This document shows positions 44,488 through 53,749 of a DNA stretch of 64,000 nt, in pieces; positions within the stretch are counted from its first letter, which is position 1; each line of letters starts with the position of its first letter. The stretch comes from Candidatus Aminicenantota bacterium (lineage in GTDB: Bacteria > Acidobacteriota > Aminicenantia > Aminicenantales > Aminicenantaceae): positions 47,979 through 111,978 of the forward strand of contig WVZL01000040.1 of NCBI GenBank assembly GCA_011772495.1, in the 5' to 3' direction. A program made the position numbers and the translations under genes. Under the pieces are notes generated by a model. It was given only the letters and a program-made list of their open reading frames with translations, made no database searches and had not been told where the DNA came from.

Positions 44488-44970
44488 CTATTTTTTCTTA
44501 GCAAAATAGTCTACCACGAGTTTGATGCCGATGACGATTATGAAGACAGGCCAGAAATCGAAGACTGTTCCGTAGCTTATGAGCTCAAAATTGGCCAGCA
44601 GGAAGACAAATCCTAAAGCCATCAAGACAGCTCCCCAGAAAATAGAGCCGGCTTTCATAGCTTTCGGAAATTCTTCAATTTTTTCTTCTTCGACTTCACC
44701 TCTTGCCAAGGCCAAGCGGTTAAGGCGGTTTGCGGTTTGAACAGCATCGATAACCAGGTAGATGATGAAGCCAGTTAGGGCAAAGGCTGCTAAAGGTTGT
44801 ATGGAATCATGCTGCTGCATCGAGATCAACCCGGCATAGATGAAAATAAAAACTATCCCTTTGAGGATCTGACCATTATAGATGGCTCCTACGCCGGGAA
44901 TAAGGCCCAAAAATCCAGCCAGAACCGGAGATTTGGGGGGTTTTTTCTGGTTTGCTGCTTTTTCTGCCAT
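44488..44970 (-). CDS. TM2-like plus LiaI-like membrane protein
   Basis: 160 residues. The N-terminal half (KSPVLAGFLGLIPGVGAIYNGQILKGIV) resembles TM2/DUF5683 proteins with two helices; the C-terminal half (GSIFWGAVLMALGFVFLLAN, FWPVFIIVIGIKLVVDYF) is the LiaI/DUF5668 two-helix unit. Part of the ECF sigma operon, between the anti-sigma and the small LiaI-like gene. Likely an envelope-stress component; exact role unknown. Confidence 0.8.
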   Translation of the reverse strand: MAEKAANQKKPPKSPVLAGFLGLIPGVGAIYNGQILKGIVFIFIYAGLISMQQHDSIQPLAAFALTGFIIYLVIDAVQTANRLNRLALARGEVEEEKIEEFPKAMKAGSIFWGAVLMALGFVFLLANFELISYGTVFDFWPVFIIVIGIKLVVDYFAKKK

Positions 44971-44994
44971 TTCATACCTCCATTTTATATCTCT

Positions 44995-45501
44995 TTATTC
45001 ATCCTCGTTTCCACCCAAAAGCTTTGTCTTTTGCTGCTGGAGGGAATCGAGAAAATTATCCTTAAAAGCACTCAAATCTTCTTTGAAATAGCCTGTCTTG
45101 GCGTACAATCTTACGATCTTGCTGTAGCCTAGATGAACCTGACGCTCCAGGGATTGATGGATTGATTTTTTGTTGGGGTGAAAGAAGTAGAAAGAGATCA
45201 GAACAAAAAAGATGGAGGCCACAGCTAGGACAGGCTGGAAGGAGGGGCGAAGGAAAAAGTCCAGGCCAAGATGGATTTTTCTTTTTTTTCTCGGAAGGAT
45301 ATAGAGTCTCTCCAATAGATCCTGGCTCACTTCTAGTTCTGGAAAACCGGCCAAGGATTCATGGATTTCACTCAGATTCGAGAGGAGGGAGGAGCAGCCT
45401 GGACAAGTTTGGAGATGATTCTTGACCGCGACTTTCTCTTCTGCGCTGAGCTCGTTTTCTAGGTAGGGAGAAAGAAGGTCTTGGATTTTTTCACATTTCA
45501 T
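44995..45501 (-). CDS. anti-sigma factor with zf-HC2 zinc finger
   Basis: 168 residues. The ZAS/zf-HC2 motif is in the first 40 residues (Cys3, His29, Cys33, Cys36 in HLQTCPGC), which clamps the ECF sigma factor. A membrane helix near 87-107 (PVLAVASIFFVLISFYFF) puts the C-terminus in the periplasm. The gene overlaps the sigma gene by 11 bp. Release on envelope stress would free the sigma factor. The CxxC after His suggests possible redox response, an inference. Confidence 0.9.
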   Translation of the reverse strand: MKCEKIQDLLSPYLENELSAEEKVAVKNHLQTCPGCSSLLSNLSEIHESLAGFPELEVSQDLLERLYILPRKKRKIHLGLDFFLRPSFQPVLAVASIFFVLISFYFFHPNKKSIHQSLERQVHLGYSKIVRLYAKTGYFKEDLSAFKDNFLDSLQQQKTKLLGGNEDE

Positions 45502-46048
45502 TTTCCCTCTCCTTTTTTTCTTTCAATATCCTAGCCAGTTGGAGCCTCCCCCTGTTAACCCTGGATTTTATGGTCCCCAAAGGAAGCCCCATGATTTCGG
45601 CTATTTCCTCGTATTTTTTCCCTTGGATATCTCTGAGGATGATGACCATTCGAATATCTGAAGAAAGGTGATTAAGGCTTTCCCAAATGATTTTTTTGTG
45701 TTCTGTTCTAATGATTCCGTTCTCGGGGCCTTCAATGGTTGAAGCCAAAAAATGATCGTTGAAATTGTCCCTTTTTGTTCTCTCCCACTTCGTTTTACGG
45801 TACTGATCAATCAGGTAATTCTTAGCAAGGGTCAAGAGCCAGGCAGTAAAATCCTTCTCGAAATCAAATTTCGGAAGAGCGTTATATAACTTCAAGAAAA
45901 TCTCTTGAGTCAAGTCTTCAGCCTCAGGGTAGTTTCCGGAGAATTGGTAGGATATGTTGAATATCCGCTTGGAGTATTGATTGACAAGCATTTCCCAGGC
46001 TCCTTCTTCACCTTTTATGCATCTTTGGATAACCGTATTCAATTGCAC
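45491..46048 (-). CDS. ECF RNA polymerase sigma factor
   Basis: 185 residues. Region 2 (YSKRIFNISYQFSGNYPEAEDLTQEIFLKLYNAL) and region 4 (IRMVIILRDIQGKKYEEIAEIMGLPLGTIKSRVNRGR) are complete. GTG start with GGTGA 5 bp upstream. It heads a five-gene operon (sigma, anti-sigma, two LiaI-like membrane proteins, DUF4097). A GGAACTT/GTCTA promoter directly upstream indicates it reads its own operon. Confidence 0.92.
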   Translation of the reverse strand: MQLNTVIQRCIKGEEGAWEMLVNQYSKRIFNISYQFSGNYPEAEDLTQEIFLKLYNALPKFDFEKDFTAWLLTLAKNYLIDQYRKTKWERTKRDNFNDHFLASTIEGPENGIIRTEHKKIIWESLNHLSSDIRMVIILRDIQGKKYEEIAEIMGLPLGTIKSRVNRGRLQLARILKEKKERENEM

Positions 46049-46062
46049 TCAATTCACCAACA

Positions 46063-46090
46063 TAGACGAGATTTGAGGAAAAAAAGTTCC
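46063..46090 (-). promoter_or_regulatory. ECF-type autoregulatory promoter
   Basis: On the minus strand GGAACTT (46090-46084) and GTCTA (46067-46063) are separated by 16 bp, the form of ECF02/RpoE promoters. The predicted start of transcription is about 8-10 bp before the GTG of the sigma gene, leaving just the ribosome site as leader. Confidence 0.6.
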
Positions 46091-46308
46091 GTGTTCGCGT
46101 GCCTATTTTAAAACTTTATTCGAAAATAGTCTAAACTAAGATTCAGCGATCGGCAACCAGAGGTGCGAATGTCTAGCCCAGCAAAATATCTTGACTTCAA
46201 AACCGAAATATGACAGGATAGTTTCTAATTTCTGCCCTTTTTTTTGTTTTATTTTTCAATTCTCACGCATGTCAACAAACTCTTACTCAATCAACGTGGA
46301 GGCAATAA

Positions 46309-47355
46309 ATGGAAGGTATAGTTGGATACGGGGCCTATATTCCTCGGAATAGAATCAAAGTCGAAGAAATCGCTAAAGTCTGGGGAGCGGATGCCCCGAG
46401 CTACAAGAAAGGATTGATGCTGGAAGAAAAATCTGTTCCTTCTCCTGACCAAGATACGATCACCATGTCGGTGGAATCTGCCAAGAACGCCTTAAAGAGA
46501 GCTGCTATTGATCCCGTAGAGATAGGAGCAGTATATGTCGGCTCTGAATCGCATCCTTATGCAGTCAAACCGAGTGGCACAGTCTTGGCAGAAGCCATCG
46601 GGGCTACTCCTGAAGTCCATACGGCAGATTTTGAATTTGCCTGTAAGGCAGGAACCGAAGGGATGTATGTGGCCTTGAGCTTGGTCAGGGCTGGAGAAAT
46701 CAAGTACGGCTTGGCAGTCGGAGCCGATACCTCCCAGGGAGCTCCGGGCGATGCTCTGGAGTATTCAGCAGCAGCGGGCGCAGCTGCCTTTATTTTCGGT
46801 AAAGAGAAAGTGGTGGCAGAAGCTGTTGAGACGTACTCTTACATGACAGATACTCCTGATTTTTGGCGTCGGGAATACCAGTATTATCCTCAACATGGAG
46901 GTCGATTCACCGGAGACCCCGCCTATTTTAAACACGTCGTCGGAGCAGGAAAAGGAATAATGGAGAAGGCTGGCCTGAAGGCCTCGGATTTCGATTATGT
47001 CATCTTTCACCAGCCCAATGGTAAGTTTCCCTTCAGGGTAGGCAAAATGCTGGGGTTCGAGAAAAAGCAGATCGAACCGGGCTGGCTGGTCTCCAAGCTG
47101 GGAAACACCTATTCAGGTTCTTCCCCCTTGGGTTTAACAGCGACCCTGGATATTTCCAAGCCAGGGGATAAAATTCTTATAGTCTCCTACGGCTCAGGCG
47201 CAGGGAGTGATGCTTTTATCTTCGAAGTGCAGGATAGGATCGAGGAAGTCAGGAACCTGGCTCCAAGGACGCAACAGTTGTTGGAAGATAACATAAATTA
47301 TCTCGAGTACGGGGAATATGCCAAGTTCCGTCAAAAGATCAAAAAGGCAGAATAG
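46309..47355 (+). CDS. hydroxymethylglutaryl-CoA synthase (archaeal type)
   Basis: 348 residues, the short archaeal form. It condenses acetyl-CoA and acetoacetyl-CoA to HMG-CoA. Catalytic residues are in place: Cys112 (DFEFACKAGTEGM), Glu80 (VYVGSESHPYAVKPSGT) and His234 (VIFHQPNGKFP). In archaea this enzyme forms a complex with a thiolase and a DUF35 protein that channels acetoacetyl-CoA; exactly those two genes follow. GGAGG precedes the ATG. First gene of a seven-gene operon. HMG-CoA reductase is not in the window, so a mevalonate role cannot be assumed. Confidence 0.93.
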   Translation: MEGIVGYGAYIPRNRIKVEEIAKVWGADAPSYKKGLMLEEKSVPSPDQDTITMSVESAKNALKRAAIDPVEIGAVYVGSESHPYAVKPSGTVLAEAIGATPEVHTADFEFACKAGTEGMYVALSLVRAGEIKYGLAVGADTSQGAPGDALEYSAAAGAAAFIFGKEKVVAEAVETYSYMTDTPDFWRREYQYYPQHGGRFTGDPAYFKHVVGAGKGIMEKAGLKASDFDYVIFHQPNGKFPFRVGKMLGFEKKQIEPGWLVSKLGNTYSGSSPLGLTATLDISKPGDKILIVSYGSGAGSDAFIFEVQDRIEEVRNLAPRTQQLLEDNINYLEYGEYAKFRQKIKKAE

Positions 47356-47364
47356 GAGGAAAGC

Positions 47365-48519
47365 ATGAGAGATGTTGCTGTTATTGGCGTCGGGATGACT
47401 AAATGGGGAGAACTTTGGGAAAAATCCTTAAGAGATATTTTTGTCGAAACAGCCCTTATGGCGTTTGATGATGCCAGTATTGATAAGGTTGATTCGATGT
47501 ATGTGGGCTCTATGTCTTCTGGTCTCTTCGTTGGCCAGGAACATATTGCTTCTTTACTGGCTGATTACTTGGGGCAGGCTAATATCCCTTCCACCAGAGT
47601 AGAATCAGCCTGTGCTTCTGGAGGACTTGCTCTGCGGCTCGGGTATTTGGAGGTCGCCTCGGGACGGAGCGAAGTGGTTCTGGTCGGCGGAATCGAGAAA
47701 ATGACGGATGTCAGCGGTTATGAGGCCACCTATGCCTTGGGGACTGCTGCTGACCAGGAATATGAAGGATACCATGGCATGACTTTTCCTGGCCTGTACG
47801 CCTTGATAGCCAGAGCACACATGGAAAAATACGGCACGACACGAGAACAATTGGCCATGGTGGCCGTTAAAAATCATCACAATGGCTCCAAGAACCCTTT
47901 GGCCCAGTTTCCCTTTGAAATCACCGTGGATTCGGTGTTGAACTCGGTCATGGTGGCAGACCCGCTACGAGTCTTGGACTGCTCACCCATAACAGACGGA
48001 GCCGCAGCCGTGATTCTTTGTCCAGCAGAGATGGCCCAAAAGAAGGATAAGCCAGTAGTTAAGATTGCTGGAAGCGGTCATGCTACGGATACGATTGCCC
48101 TGAGCTCGCGGAAGGATATCACCTGGCTTGAGGCCGTCTATAAAGCGACTCAACAGGCATACAAAGAGGCGGACAAGGGGCCAGAAGATATTGACATCAT
48201 CGAGGTTCATGACTGCTTTACCATCGCTGAAATATGCGTTCTGGAAGCTCTAGGGATCGTGGAAAAGGGAAAGGGTGGTGATGCGGTGGAACAGGGTTTG
48301 ACCTCTCTTAAAGGGAAAATTCCAGTCAACACCAGCGGGGGCTTGAAAGCTAAGGGCCATCCAGTAGGGGCTACTGGCGTGGCTCAGGCCGTCGAAATTT
48401 GTAAGCAACTCTGGGAAGAGGCTGGAGAAAGACAGGTCAAGAAGGCTAGAGTCGGATTGGCTCAAAACATGGGTGGAAGTGGTGGCAGTTCAGTCATCCA
48501 TGTCTTGGAGAGGGCATAA
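47365..48519 (+). CDS. acetyl-CoA acetyltransferase (archaeal/SCP2-type thiolase)
   Basis: 384 residues. Cys83 ([12 protein letters not shown]) is the acyl-enzyme residue; [13 protein letters not shown] and [14 protein letters not shown] carry the conserved His residues. The second cysteine of classical thiolases near the C-terminus is absent ([15 protein letters not shown]), as in archaeal thiolases complexed with HMG-CoA synthase. It lies 9 bp after the synthase. Joins two acetyl-CoA to acetoacetyl-CoA; direction depends on the pathway. Confidence 0.93.
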   Translation: MRDVAVIGVGMTKWGELWEKSLRDIFVETALMAFDDASIDKVDSMYVGSMSSGLFVGQEHIASLLADYLGQANIPSTRVESACASGGLALRLGYLEVASGRSEVVLVGGIEKMTDVSGYEATYALGTAADQEYEGYHGMTFPGLYALIARAHMEKYGTTREQLAMVAVKNHHNGSKNPLAQFPFEITVDSVLNSVMVADPLRVLDCSPITDGAAAVILCPAEMAQKKDKPVVKIAGSGHATDTIALSSRKDITWLEAVYKATQQAYKEADKGPEDIDIIEVHDCFTIAEICVLEALGIVEKGKGGDAVEQGLTSLKGKIPVNTSGGLKAKGHPVGATGVAQAVEICKQLWEEAGERQVKKARVGLAQNMGGSGGSSVIHVLERA

Positions 48520-48533
48520 GTAAGGAGGAAAAA

Positions 48534-48926
48534 ATGACTACACCATCGAGATATTGGCGAGAAATTCCTCAAAGATACAGGCTCGAAGCCAACAAATGCC
48601 AAAGCTGTGGAACCGTGAATTTTCCTCCTCGTCTCGTTTGTCCAGAGTGCCAAAAGAGGGATTTGGTGGCGACAAAATTGGCTGAGAAGGGAAAAGTGAT
48701 TTCCTACACCATCATTAGAGTTCCTCCTCACCAGTTCATCGACCAGGCACCATATGCGGTAGGGATTGTGAAACTCGATGATGGAGTGAATCTCATGGCT
48801 CAGATTGTGGACTGTGACTTTGAGGATTTGAAGGTGGGAATGAAAGTGAGAATAGAATTCAGAAAAATCTTCGATGAAGGAGAAGCAGGCATTCTGTGTT
48901 ATGGATACAAATTCGTACCCGATTAG
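48534..48926 (+). CDS. DUF35 zinc-ribbon OB-fold protein
   Basis: 130 residues. The zinc ribbon has Cys22, Cys25, Cys36 and Cys39; an OB fold follows (GKVISYTIIRVPPHQFIDQAPYAVGIVKL). In archaea this protein is the scaffold whose shared CoA-binding site lets acetoacetyl-CoA pass from thiolase to HMG-CoA synthase. Gene order here is synthase, thiolase, DUF35. TAAGGAGG precedes the ATG. Confidence 0.92.
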   Translation: MTTPSRYWREIPQRYRLEANKCQSCGTVNFPPRLVCPECQKRDLVATKLAEKGKVISYTIIRVPPHQFIDQAPYAVGIVKLDDGVNLMAQIVDCDFEDLKVGMKVRIEFRKIFDEGEAGILCYGYKFVPD

Positions 48927-48971
48927 AAATAAGACTAAAAGACAAAAAGGTTCGTATATTAGAGCAGCGAG

Positions 48972-49069
48972 GTAAACTCGATAAACTTGGCAAACTTGAT
49001 TAACTAGAAAACTAGATAAACCAGACAAACTGAATAAACTAGACAAACTAGAAAAACTAAATAAACTAT
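48972..49069 (+). repeat. 9-nt tandem repeat, 11 units
   Basis: Eleven imperfect copies of ATAAACTAG (ten of 9 nt, one of 8) fill most of the 159-bp gap between the DUF35 and carboxyltransferase genes. The array ends 16 bp before the carboxyltransferase ATG and just before its AAGGGG ribosome site. It contains no ORF with a start codon. Probably a minisatellite grown by slippage; an effect on operon expression is possible. Confidence 0.8.
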
Positions 49070-49085
49070 TAAAGGGGTAATAGTC

Positions 49086-50693
49086 ATGTTTAGGATTGAA
49101 AGTAAAGTCGACACCAAGAGCAAAGAGTATAAAGAGAATTTCGAATACATGAAAAAGGTGGTGTCTGAATACAAAGAAAGACTGCACAAGGTTCAAGAAG
49201 GAGGTCCCCTAAAATACAGAGAGCTTCATAAATCCAGAGGAAAATTGCTGCCAAGAGAAAGGGTGGATAAACTCTTCGATCGGAATACACCCTTCTTAGA
49301 GCTGACTCCTTTAGCCGCCAATGATATGTACGATAACGAAGCTCCTGGGGCAGGAGTCATCACAGGAATAGGTGTGATCCACGGACGTGAAGTTTTAGTG
49401 GTGGCCAATGATGCTACTGTCAAAGGAGGGACTTATTTTCCGATGACCATCAAGAAGCATGTGAGAGCTCAGGTCATTGCCCAGGAAAACCGCCTCCCCT
49501 GCATATATTTAGTGGATTCAGGAGGAATATTTCTTCCTCACCAGTCTGGTACTTTCGCGGATAAGGAATATTTTGGCCGCATTTTTTACAACCAAGCTCG
49601 ACTCTCTGCTCTGGGCATTCCCCAAATATCGATCGTCATGGGTTCTTGCACGGCTGGAGGAGCCTATGTGCCGGCCATGAGTGATGAGACGGTGATTGTT
49701 CGCCAGCAGGGAACGATTTTTATAGGAGGCCCTCCGCTCGTTAAAGCGGCTACAGGTGAAGAAGTGACGGCTGAAGAATTGGGAGGCGCTGATGTTCACT
49801 GCCGTATCTCTGGGGTATCAGATTATTATGCCCTTGACGATGAACACGCTTTAGGAATAGCTCGAAACATAGTTGAAACCCTGGATCCAGCAAAAAAATT
49901 CCAACTGGATGTTTCCGAACCAGAAGATCCTTATTATGATCCAGAGGAGATGTATGGGATTGTTCCGCAAGATCTAAGGAAACCGTTTAACATCAAAGAG
50001 ATTATTGCCAGGTTGGTGGATGGGAGTCTTTTTCAAGAATTTAAGGAATTGTACGGCCAGACCCTGGTCTGCGGTTTTGGCCGCATCTTGGGTTATCCGG
50101 TTGGCATCCTGGCCAACAATGGAGTCTTGTTTTCAGAAAGCTCTCTCAAAGGAGCTCATTTTGTTACTCTCTGTGCTATGCGAAAAATTCCTCTTCTCTT
50201 TCTTCAGAATATCACTGGTTTTATCGTGGGCAAGCAGTATGAACAAGGGGGTATCGCCAGGGATGGAGCCAAGCTAGTTCATGCAGTGGCCAATGCCGAT
50301 GTCCCTAAGTTCACCCTGATTATCGGCGGTTCTTACGGGGCTGGAAATTATGCCATGTGCGGCCGGGCTTATGCTCCACGTTTGCTCTGGATGTGGCCAA
50401 ATGCGCGTATCAGTGTTATGGGAGGAGAACAAGCGGCCAATGTCTTGCTGACGGTGAAGGTTAAGCGTTTGAAAGAGCAGGGAGAGAAGATGACGGCCAA
50501 AGAGAAGGAGAAGTTGATGAAGCCCATCCTCAAGAAATATGATTATGAAGCCAGCCCATATTTCAGTACATCCAGACTCTGGGACGATGGCATACTCGAT
50601 CCCTTGGAGACAAGAGAAGCATTCGCCTTAGGCATTTCCATGAGCCTCAATGCTCCCATTCCTGACTATAAGGTTGGAATTTTCAGGATGTAA
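49086..50693 (+). CDS. acyl-CoA carboxylase carboxyltransferase (MccB-like)
   Basis: 535 residues, the length of methylcrotonoyl-CoA carboxylase beta subunits. The MCC-type core is clear: [75 protein letters not shown] and [18 protein letters not shown]. Transfers CO2 from biotin to 3-methylcrotonyl-CoA to form 3-methylglutaconyl-CoA, or a related acyl-CoA; substrate class is inferred from sequence. The next gene starts one base after its stop. Biotin carboxylase and carrier follow as separate genes, whereas classical MccA fuses them. Confidence 0.9.
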   Translation: MFRIESKVDTKSKEYKENFEYMKKVVSEYKERLHKVQEGGPLKYRELHKSRGKLLPRERVDKLFDRNTPFLELTPLAANDMYDNEAPGAGVITGIGVIHGREVLVVANDATVKGGTYFPMTIKKHVRAQVIAQENRLPCIYLVDSGGIFLPHQSGTFADKEYFGRIFYNQARLSALGIPQISIVMGSCTAGGAYVPAMSDETVIVRQQGTIFIGGPPLVKAATGEEVTAEELGGADVHCRISGVSDYYALDDEHALGIARNIVETLDPAKKFQLDVSEPEDPYYDPEEMYGIVPQDLRKPFNIKEIIARLVDGSLFQEFKELYGQTLVCGFGRILGYPVGILANNGVLFSESSLKGAHFVTLCAMRKIPLLFLQNITGFIVGKQYEQGGIARDGAKLVHAVANADVPKFTLIIGGSYGAGNYAMCGRAYAPRLLWMWPNARISVMGGEQAANVLLTVKVKRLKEQGEKMTAKEKEKLMKPILKKYDYEASPYFSTSRLWDDGILDPLETREAFALGISMSLNAPIPDYKVGIFRM

Positions 50694-50694
50694 A

Positions 50695-51486
50695 ATGAAA
50701 CAGAAAGCCTATCAAACGATCATCTTTTCTCAGCAAGACGAGATTGCGCGCCTTAGCCTTAATCGTCCTGAAGTGCATAATGCCTTCAATTCTCTAATGA
50801 TATCAGAGCTTGACGACGCTTTCGAGAAAGTGATGGGGGATGAATCCCTTCGAGTCGTGGTTTTAACTGGAGAGGGGGAATCTTTCTGCGCGGGAGCTGA
50901 TATCAACTGGATGCGGGAGATTATCCATTATTCTTATGAACAGAACCTTGAAGAATCGCTGCATTTGGCAGAACTCCTCAACAAAATCTACATTTTTCCC
51001 AAAGCAACAGTTGCTGTTGTCAATGGGACCGCTATCGGAGGAGGAAACGGATTTCTCTCCGCCTGTGATATAGCTGTGGCCTCTGAAGAAGCGAAGTTTG
51101 GTTTAAGCGAAGTGAAAATTGGTTTAGTTCCGGCTGCCATTTCTCCCTACGTCATCCGGAGGATCGGGGAGAGCAAGGCCAGAGAATATTTTCTGACTGG
51201 GAAACGAATCTCAGCCCGCAAGGCTCTAGAAATCGGGCTTCTCAATGAGGTTGTTCCTCCAGAAAAGCTTAAAGAAAAAGAAAAAGAAATAACCAAGCTC
51301 CTGTTATCTTCAGGCCCAGAAGCGATCGCAGCCTGTAAGGAGCTGATTACGAGAGCACCTGGGATGAGCTTTGAGGAGGCCAAGACCTTCACGGCTCGGA
51401 TGATTGCCAACTTGAGAATCAGTGAAGAGGGCCAGGAAGGGATGGCAGCCTTCCTGGAGAAAAGAAAACCAAAATGGACAAAATAA
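50695..51486 (+). CDS. enoyl-CoA hydratase (methylglutaconyl-CoA hydratase-like)
   Basis: 263 residues, crotonase fold. Start at 50695, 1 bp after the carboxyltransferase stop. Oxyanion-hole and active-site regions: AGADINWMREI, GTAIGGGNGFLSACDIAVAS and SEVKIGLVPAAISPYV with the catalytic Glu. Within an MCC operon such enzymes are methylglutaconyl-CoA hydratases (LiuC), linking methylglutaconyl-CoA and HMG-CoA. Context supports that; the motif set alone does not exclude general enoyl-CoA hydratase. Confidence 0.88.
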   Translation: MKQKAYQTIIFSQQDEIARLSLNRPEVHNAFNSLMISELDDAFEKVMGDESLRVVVLTGEGESFCAGADINWMREIIHYSYEQNLEESLHLAELLNKIYIFPKATVAVVNGTAIGGGNGFLSACDIAVASEEAKFGLSEVKIGLVPAAISPYVIRRIGESKAREYFLTGKRISARKALEIGLLNEVVPPEKLKEKEKEITKLLLSSGPEAIAACKELITRAPGMSFEEAKTFTARMIANLRISEEGQEGMAAFLEKRKPKWTK

Positions 51487-51513
51487 AAAGAATGGATAGA
51501 ATTAATTACAGAG

Positions 51514-53019
51514 ATGTTTAGAAAAATTCTCATCGCCAACAGAGGGGAAATAACAGTCAGGATCATTAAAGCCTGTCAAGAGATGGGCATTTCGACGGTC
51601 GCTGTTTATTCAGAAGCTGATAGAGAGAGCCTTCATGTTCAGATGGCTGACGAAGCCGTATGCATCGGGCCAGCCCCTGCGATCGAGAGTTACCTCAACA
51701 TGGAGAGGATAATCCAAACCGCTCACCAGATGAAGGCTGAGGCGATACACCCTGGCTACGGCTTTCTGGCTGAGAATGCGGATTTTGCCAAAAAATGTGA
51801 GCAAGAAAATATCATTTTCATCGGACCCAACTCCAAAGCCTTGAAGTTGGTTGGGGATAAAATTCGTTCCCGCCAAACGATGGAGAAAGCTGGCATTCCC
51901 ATAATACCTGGTATGAAAAGCCTTCCCCAGGATATTTCAGAGTTCAAGAACGAAGCGCAGAGAATAGGATATCCAGTGATGATCAAGGCTTCTGCTGGCG
52001 GTGGAGGGAAGGGAATGCGGATTGTCCATGAAGAGAAAGAATTGAATCCTTCCCTTGAAGCAGGGATGCGGGAAGCTAAATCAGCCTTCGGTGATGAATC
52101 CGTATATCTCGAGAAGTTCCTCGAAGAGCCAAGGCACGTGGAGTTTCAGGTATTAGCCGATAATCATGGGAACATCGTTCATTTATTCGAGCGAGAATGC
52201 TCTATCCAGAGAAGACACCAGAAAATCGTGGAGGAGACTCCTTCTCCAGCCCTGGAACCTGCTCTCAGAGCCAAGATGGGCGAAACAGCCAAGAAAGTCA
52301 TTGAAGTCTCTGGCTACAACAACGCTGGAACAGTGGAGTTTCTCTTGGATAAAGAAAAGAACTTCTATTTCTTGGAAGTCAACGCCAGACTTCAGGTTGA
52401 GCATCCCGTAACAGAACTCACAACCGGTGTGGACCTGGTTCATCAGCAGATTTCAATCGCTTCCGGGGAAAAGCTCTCCTTTAGTCAGGAGGCGTTGCAC
52501 CAGAAGGGGCATTCTATCGAGTGTCGTATCTATGCCGAGGACCCGCTCAACAATTTTCTTCCCTCTTCAGGAAAAGTGCTCTTCCTCAAGGAACCTATAG
52601 GACCTGGCGTCCGCCATGATGGCGGGATTTACAGCGGTTGTGAGGTACCAATCTATTACGACCCTATTCTAGCCAAGCTCATTGTCTGGGCAGAAAACCG
52701 AGAGCTTGCCCGTCAGAGAATGGTCAAGGCCTTGGAAGATTATGTTATTCTGGGAATAAAGACCACCATAGGTTTTCTGAAGGATTTGATCAGTCACCCT
52801 CAATACAAGGCAGGCAATACGACTACTGGCTTCATCAAGAGGCACTTCGGCCAATGGGAAGGGAAGAAAAAAACAGAAAAGAACCTGGAAGTCGCACTGA
52901 TCGCTTCTGCCTTTGAAAGCTTAAACAGCCTCCAGCCCAGAAGAGGTGAGGAGAGATTGGCGAGAGAGATGTTTTCGCCCTGGCAATCCTTAGGAAAATG
53001 GAGAATCGGAGGCAAATAG
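51514..53019 (+). CDS. biotin carboxylase subunit of acyl-CoA carboxylase
   Basis: 501 residues: ATP-grasp biotin carboxylase (AEAIHPGYGFLAENADFA, MIKASAGGGGKGMRIV, HVEFQVLADNHGNIVHLFER, FYFLEVNARLQVEHPVTE). About 450 residues are the usual AccC core; the extra C-terminal 50 residues correspond to the start of the BT domain in fused MccA proteins, cut short here. Uses ATP and bicarbonate to carboxylate biotin on the next gene's product. 27 bp after the hydratase, 1 bp before the carrier gene. Confidence 0.93.
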   Translation: MFRKILIANRGEITVRIIKACQEMGISTVAVYSEADRESLHVQMADEAVCIGPAPAIESYLNMERIIQTAHQMKAEAIHPGYGFLAENADFAKKCEQENIIFIGPNSKALKLVGDKIRSRQTMEKAGIPIIPGMKSLPQDISEFKNEAQRIGYPVMIKASAGGGGKGMRIVHEEKELNPSLEAGMREAKSAFGDESVYLEKFLEEPRHVEFQVLADNHGNIVHLFERECSIQRRHQKIVEETPSPALEPALRAKMGETAKKVIEVSGYNNAGTVEFLLDKEKNFYFLEVNARLQVEHPVTELTTGVDLVHQQISIASGEKLSFSQEALHQKGHSIECRIYAEDPLNNFLPSSGKVLFLKEPIGPGVRHDGGIYSGCEVPIYYDPILAKLIVWAENRELARQRMVKALEDYVILGIKTTIGFLKDLISHPQYKAGNTTTGFIKRHFGQWEGKKKTEKNLEVALIASAFESLNSLQPRRGEERLAREMFSPWQSLGKWRIGGK

Positions 53020-53020
53020 A

Positions 53021-53527
53021 TTGGATTTCGAGTTTATAATAGATAACAAATTGCACAAAATATCACTAGAGAAAAAAGAAGACTGTTTTGTCTTTTCAGA
53101 TGGAGAGAAAACTCAGGAGGTGAATATCAAATTCATCTCTCCCCACGTTATTTCTGTCTTGATCGAAGGCCGCTCCTATCAAGTCTACTGGGCCAGAGAT
53201 AAAGAGAAACGATATCTTTCTCTGGAGGGAGAGGAGATCGTTGTTCAAGAACCTTCAGCGAGTCCTGAAGGAATAGAGAAGCGCGAAGAAAAATCTCGAG
53301 AGGATGAGTTGAAGGTAAAAGCTCCCATGCCTGGGAAAGTGATAAAAATCAATGTTTCTGAAAATGAAAAAGTCAGAAAGAATCAGACCCTGGCCATCGT
53401 AGAAGCAATGAAGATGGAAAACGAGCTAAAATCCACTATCGATGGATATGTCAAGAAAATCTTTATTTCCCAAGGTGAGCTGGTGGACTCAGAAAAACCC
53501 CTTATTGAGTTAGAACTGAAAGAGTAA
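53021..53527 (+). CDS. biotin carboxyl carrier protein
   Basis: 168 residues. The C-terminal biotinyl domain has the biotinylation site EAMKMENEL with Lys131, preceded by VKAPMPGKVIKI. The N-terminal 75 residues (beta-rich) resemble the BT-like segment of MccA. TTG start at 53021, chosen because GGAGG lies 8-9 bp upstream and no ATG gives a full domain. Last gene of the operon. No biotin ligase gene is nearby. Confidence 0.92.
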   Translation: MDFEFIIDNKLHKISLEKKEDCFVFSDGEKTQEVNIKFISPHVISVLIEGRSYQVYWARDKEKRYLSLEGEEIVVQEPSASPEGIEKREEKSREDELKVKAPMPGKVIKINVSENEKVRKNQTLAIVEAMKMENELKSTIDGYVKKIFISQGELVDSEKPLIELELKE

Positions 53528-53749
53528 TTTATTTTTTACCTCCAGTATCTTTTTCCCTAATCGAGTTATTTCGGTTTTTTTCTATCCGCTTTCTTTTTTG
53601 GGACATCCGACCCCAATGACGCTAATACACTGGCGGATTTTAAGAGTGAATAACTGGGATAAAAGAATTATAATGAAAAAAGGAGGAATGCTCTAAAAAT
53701 TCATTTTGGGCCATCTATCTGAATTCAATTTATTGAAGATGCAACTTTT

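Noticed and set aside
48972..49069. Tandem repeat considered as a CRISPR array
   Set aside because: Units are 9 nt with no spacers; a minisatellite fits better. No CRISPR array or cas gene was found in the window.
49004..49189. Minus-strand 61-codon frame over the tandem repeat
   Set aside because: Product of reading the AT-rich repeat backwards; no start signal.
46309..53527. Operon read as a plain mevalonate pathway cluster
   Set aside because: No HMG-CoA reductase, kinase or decarboxylase gene is present, and the carboxylase and hydratase do not belong to that pathway.
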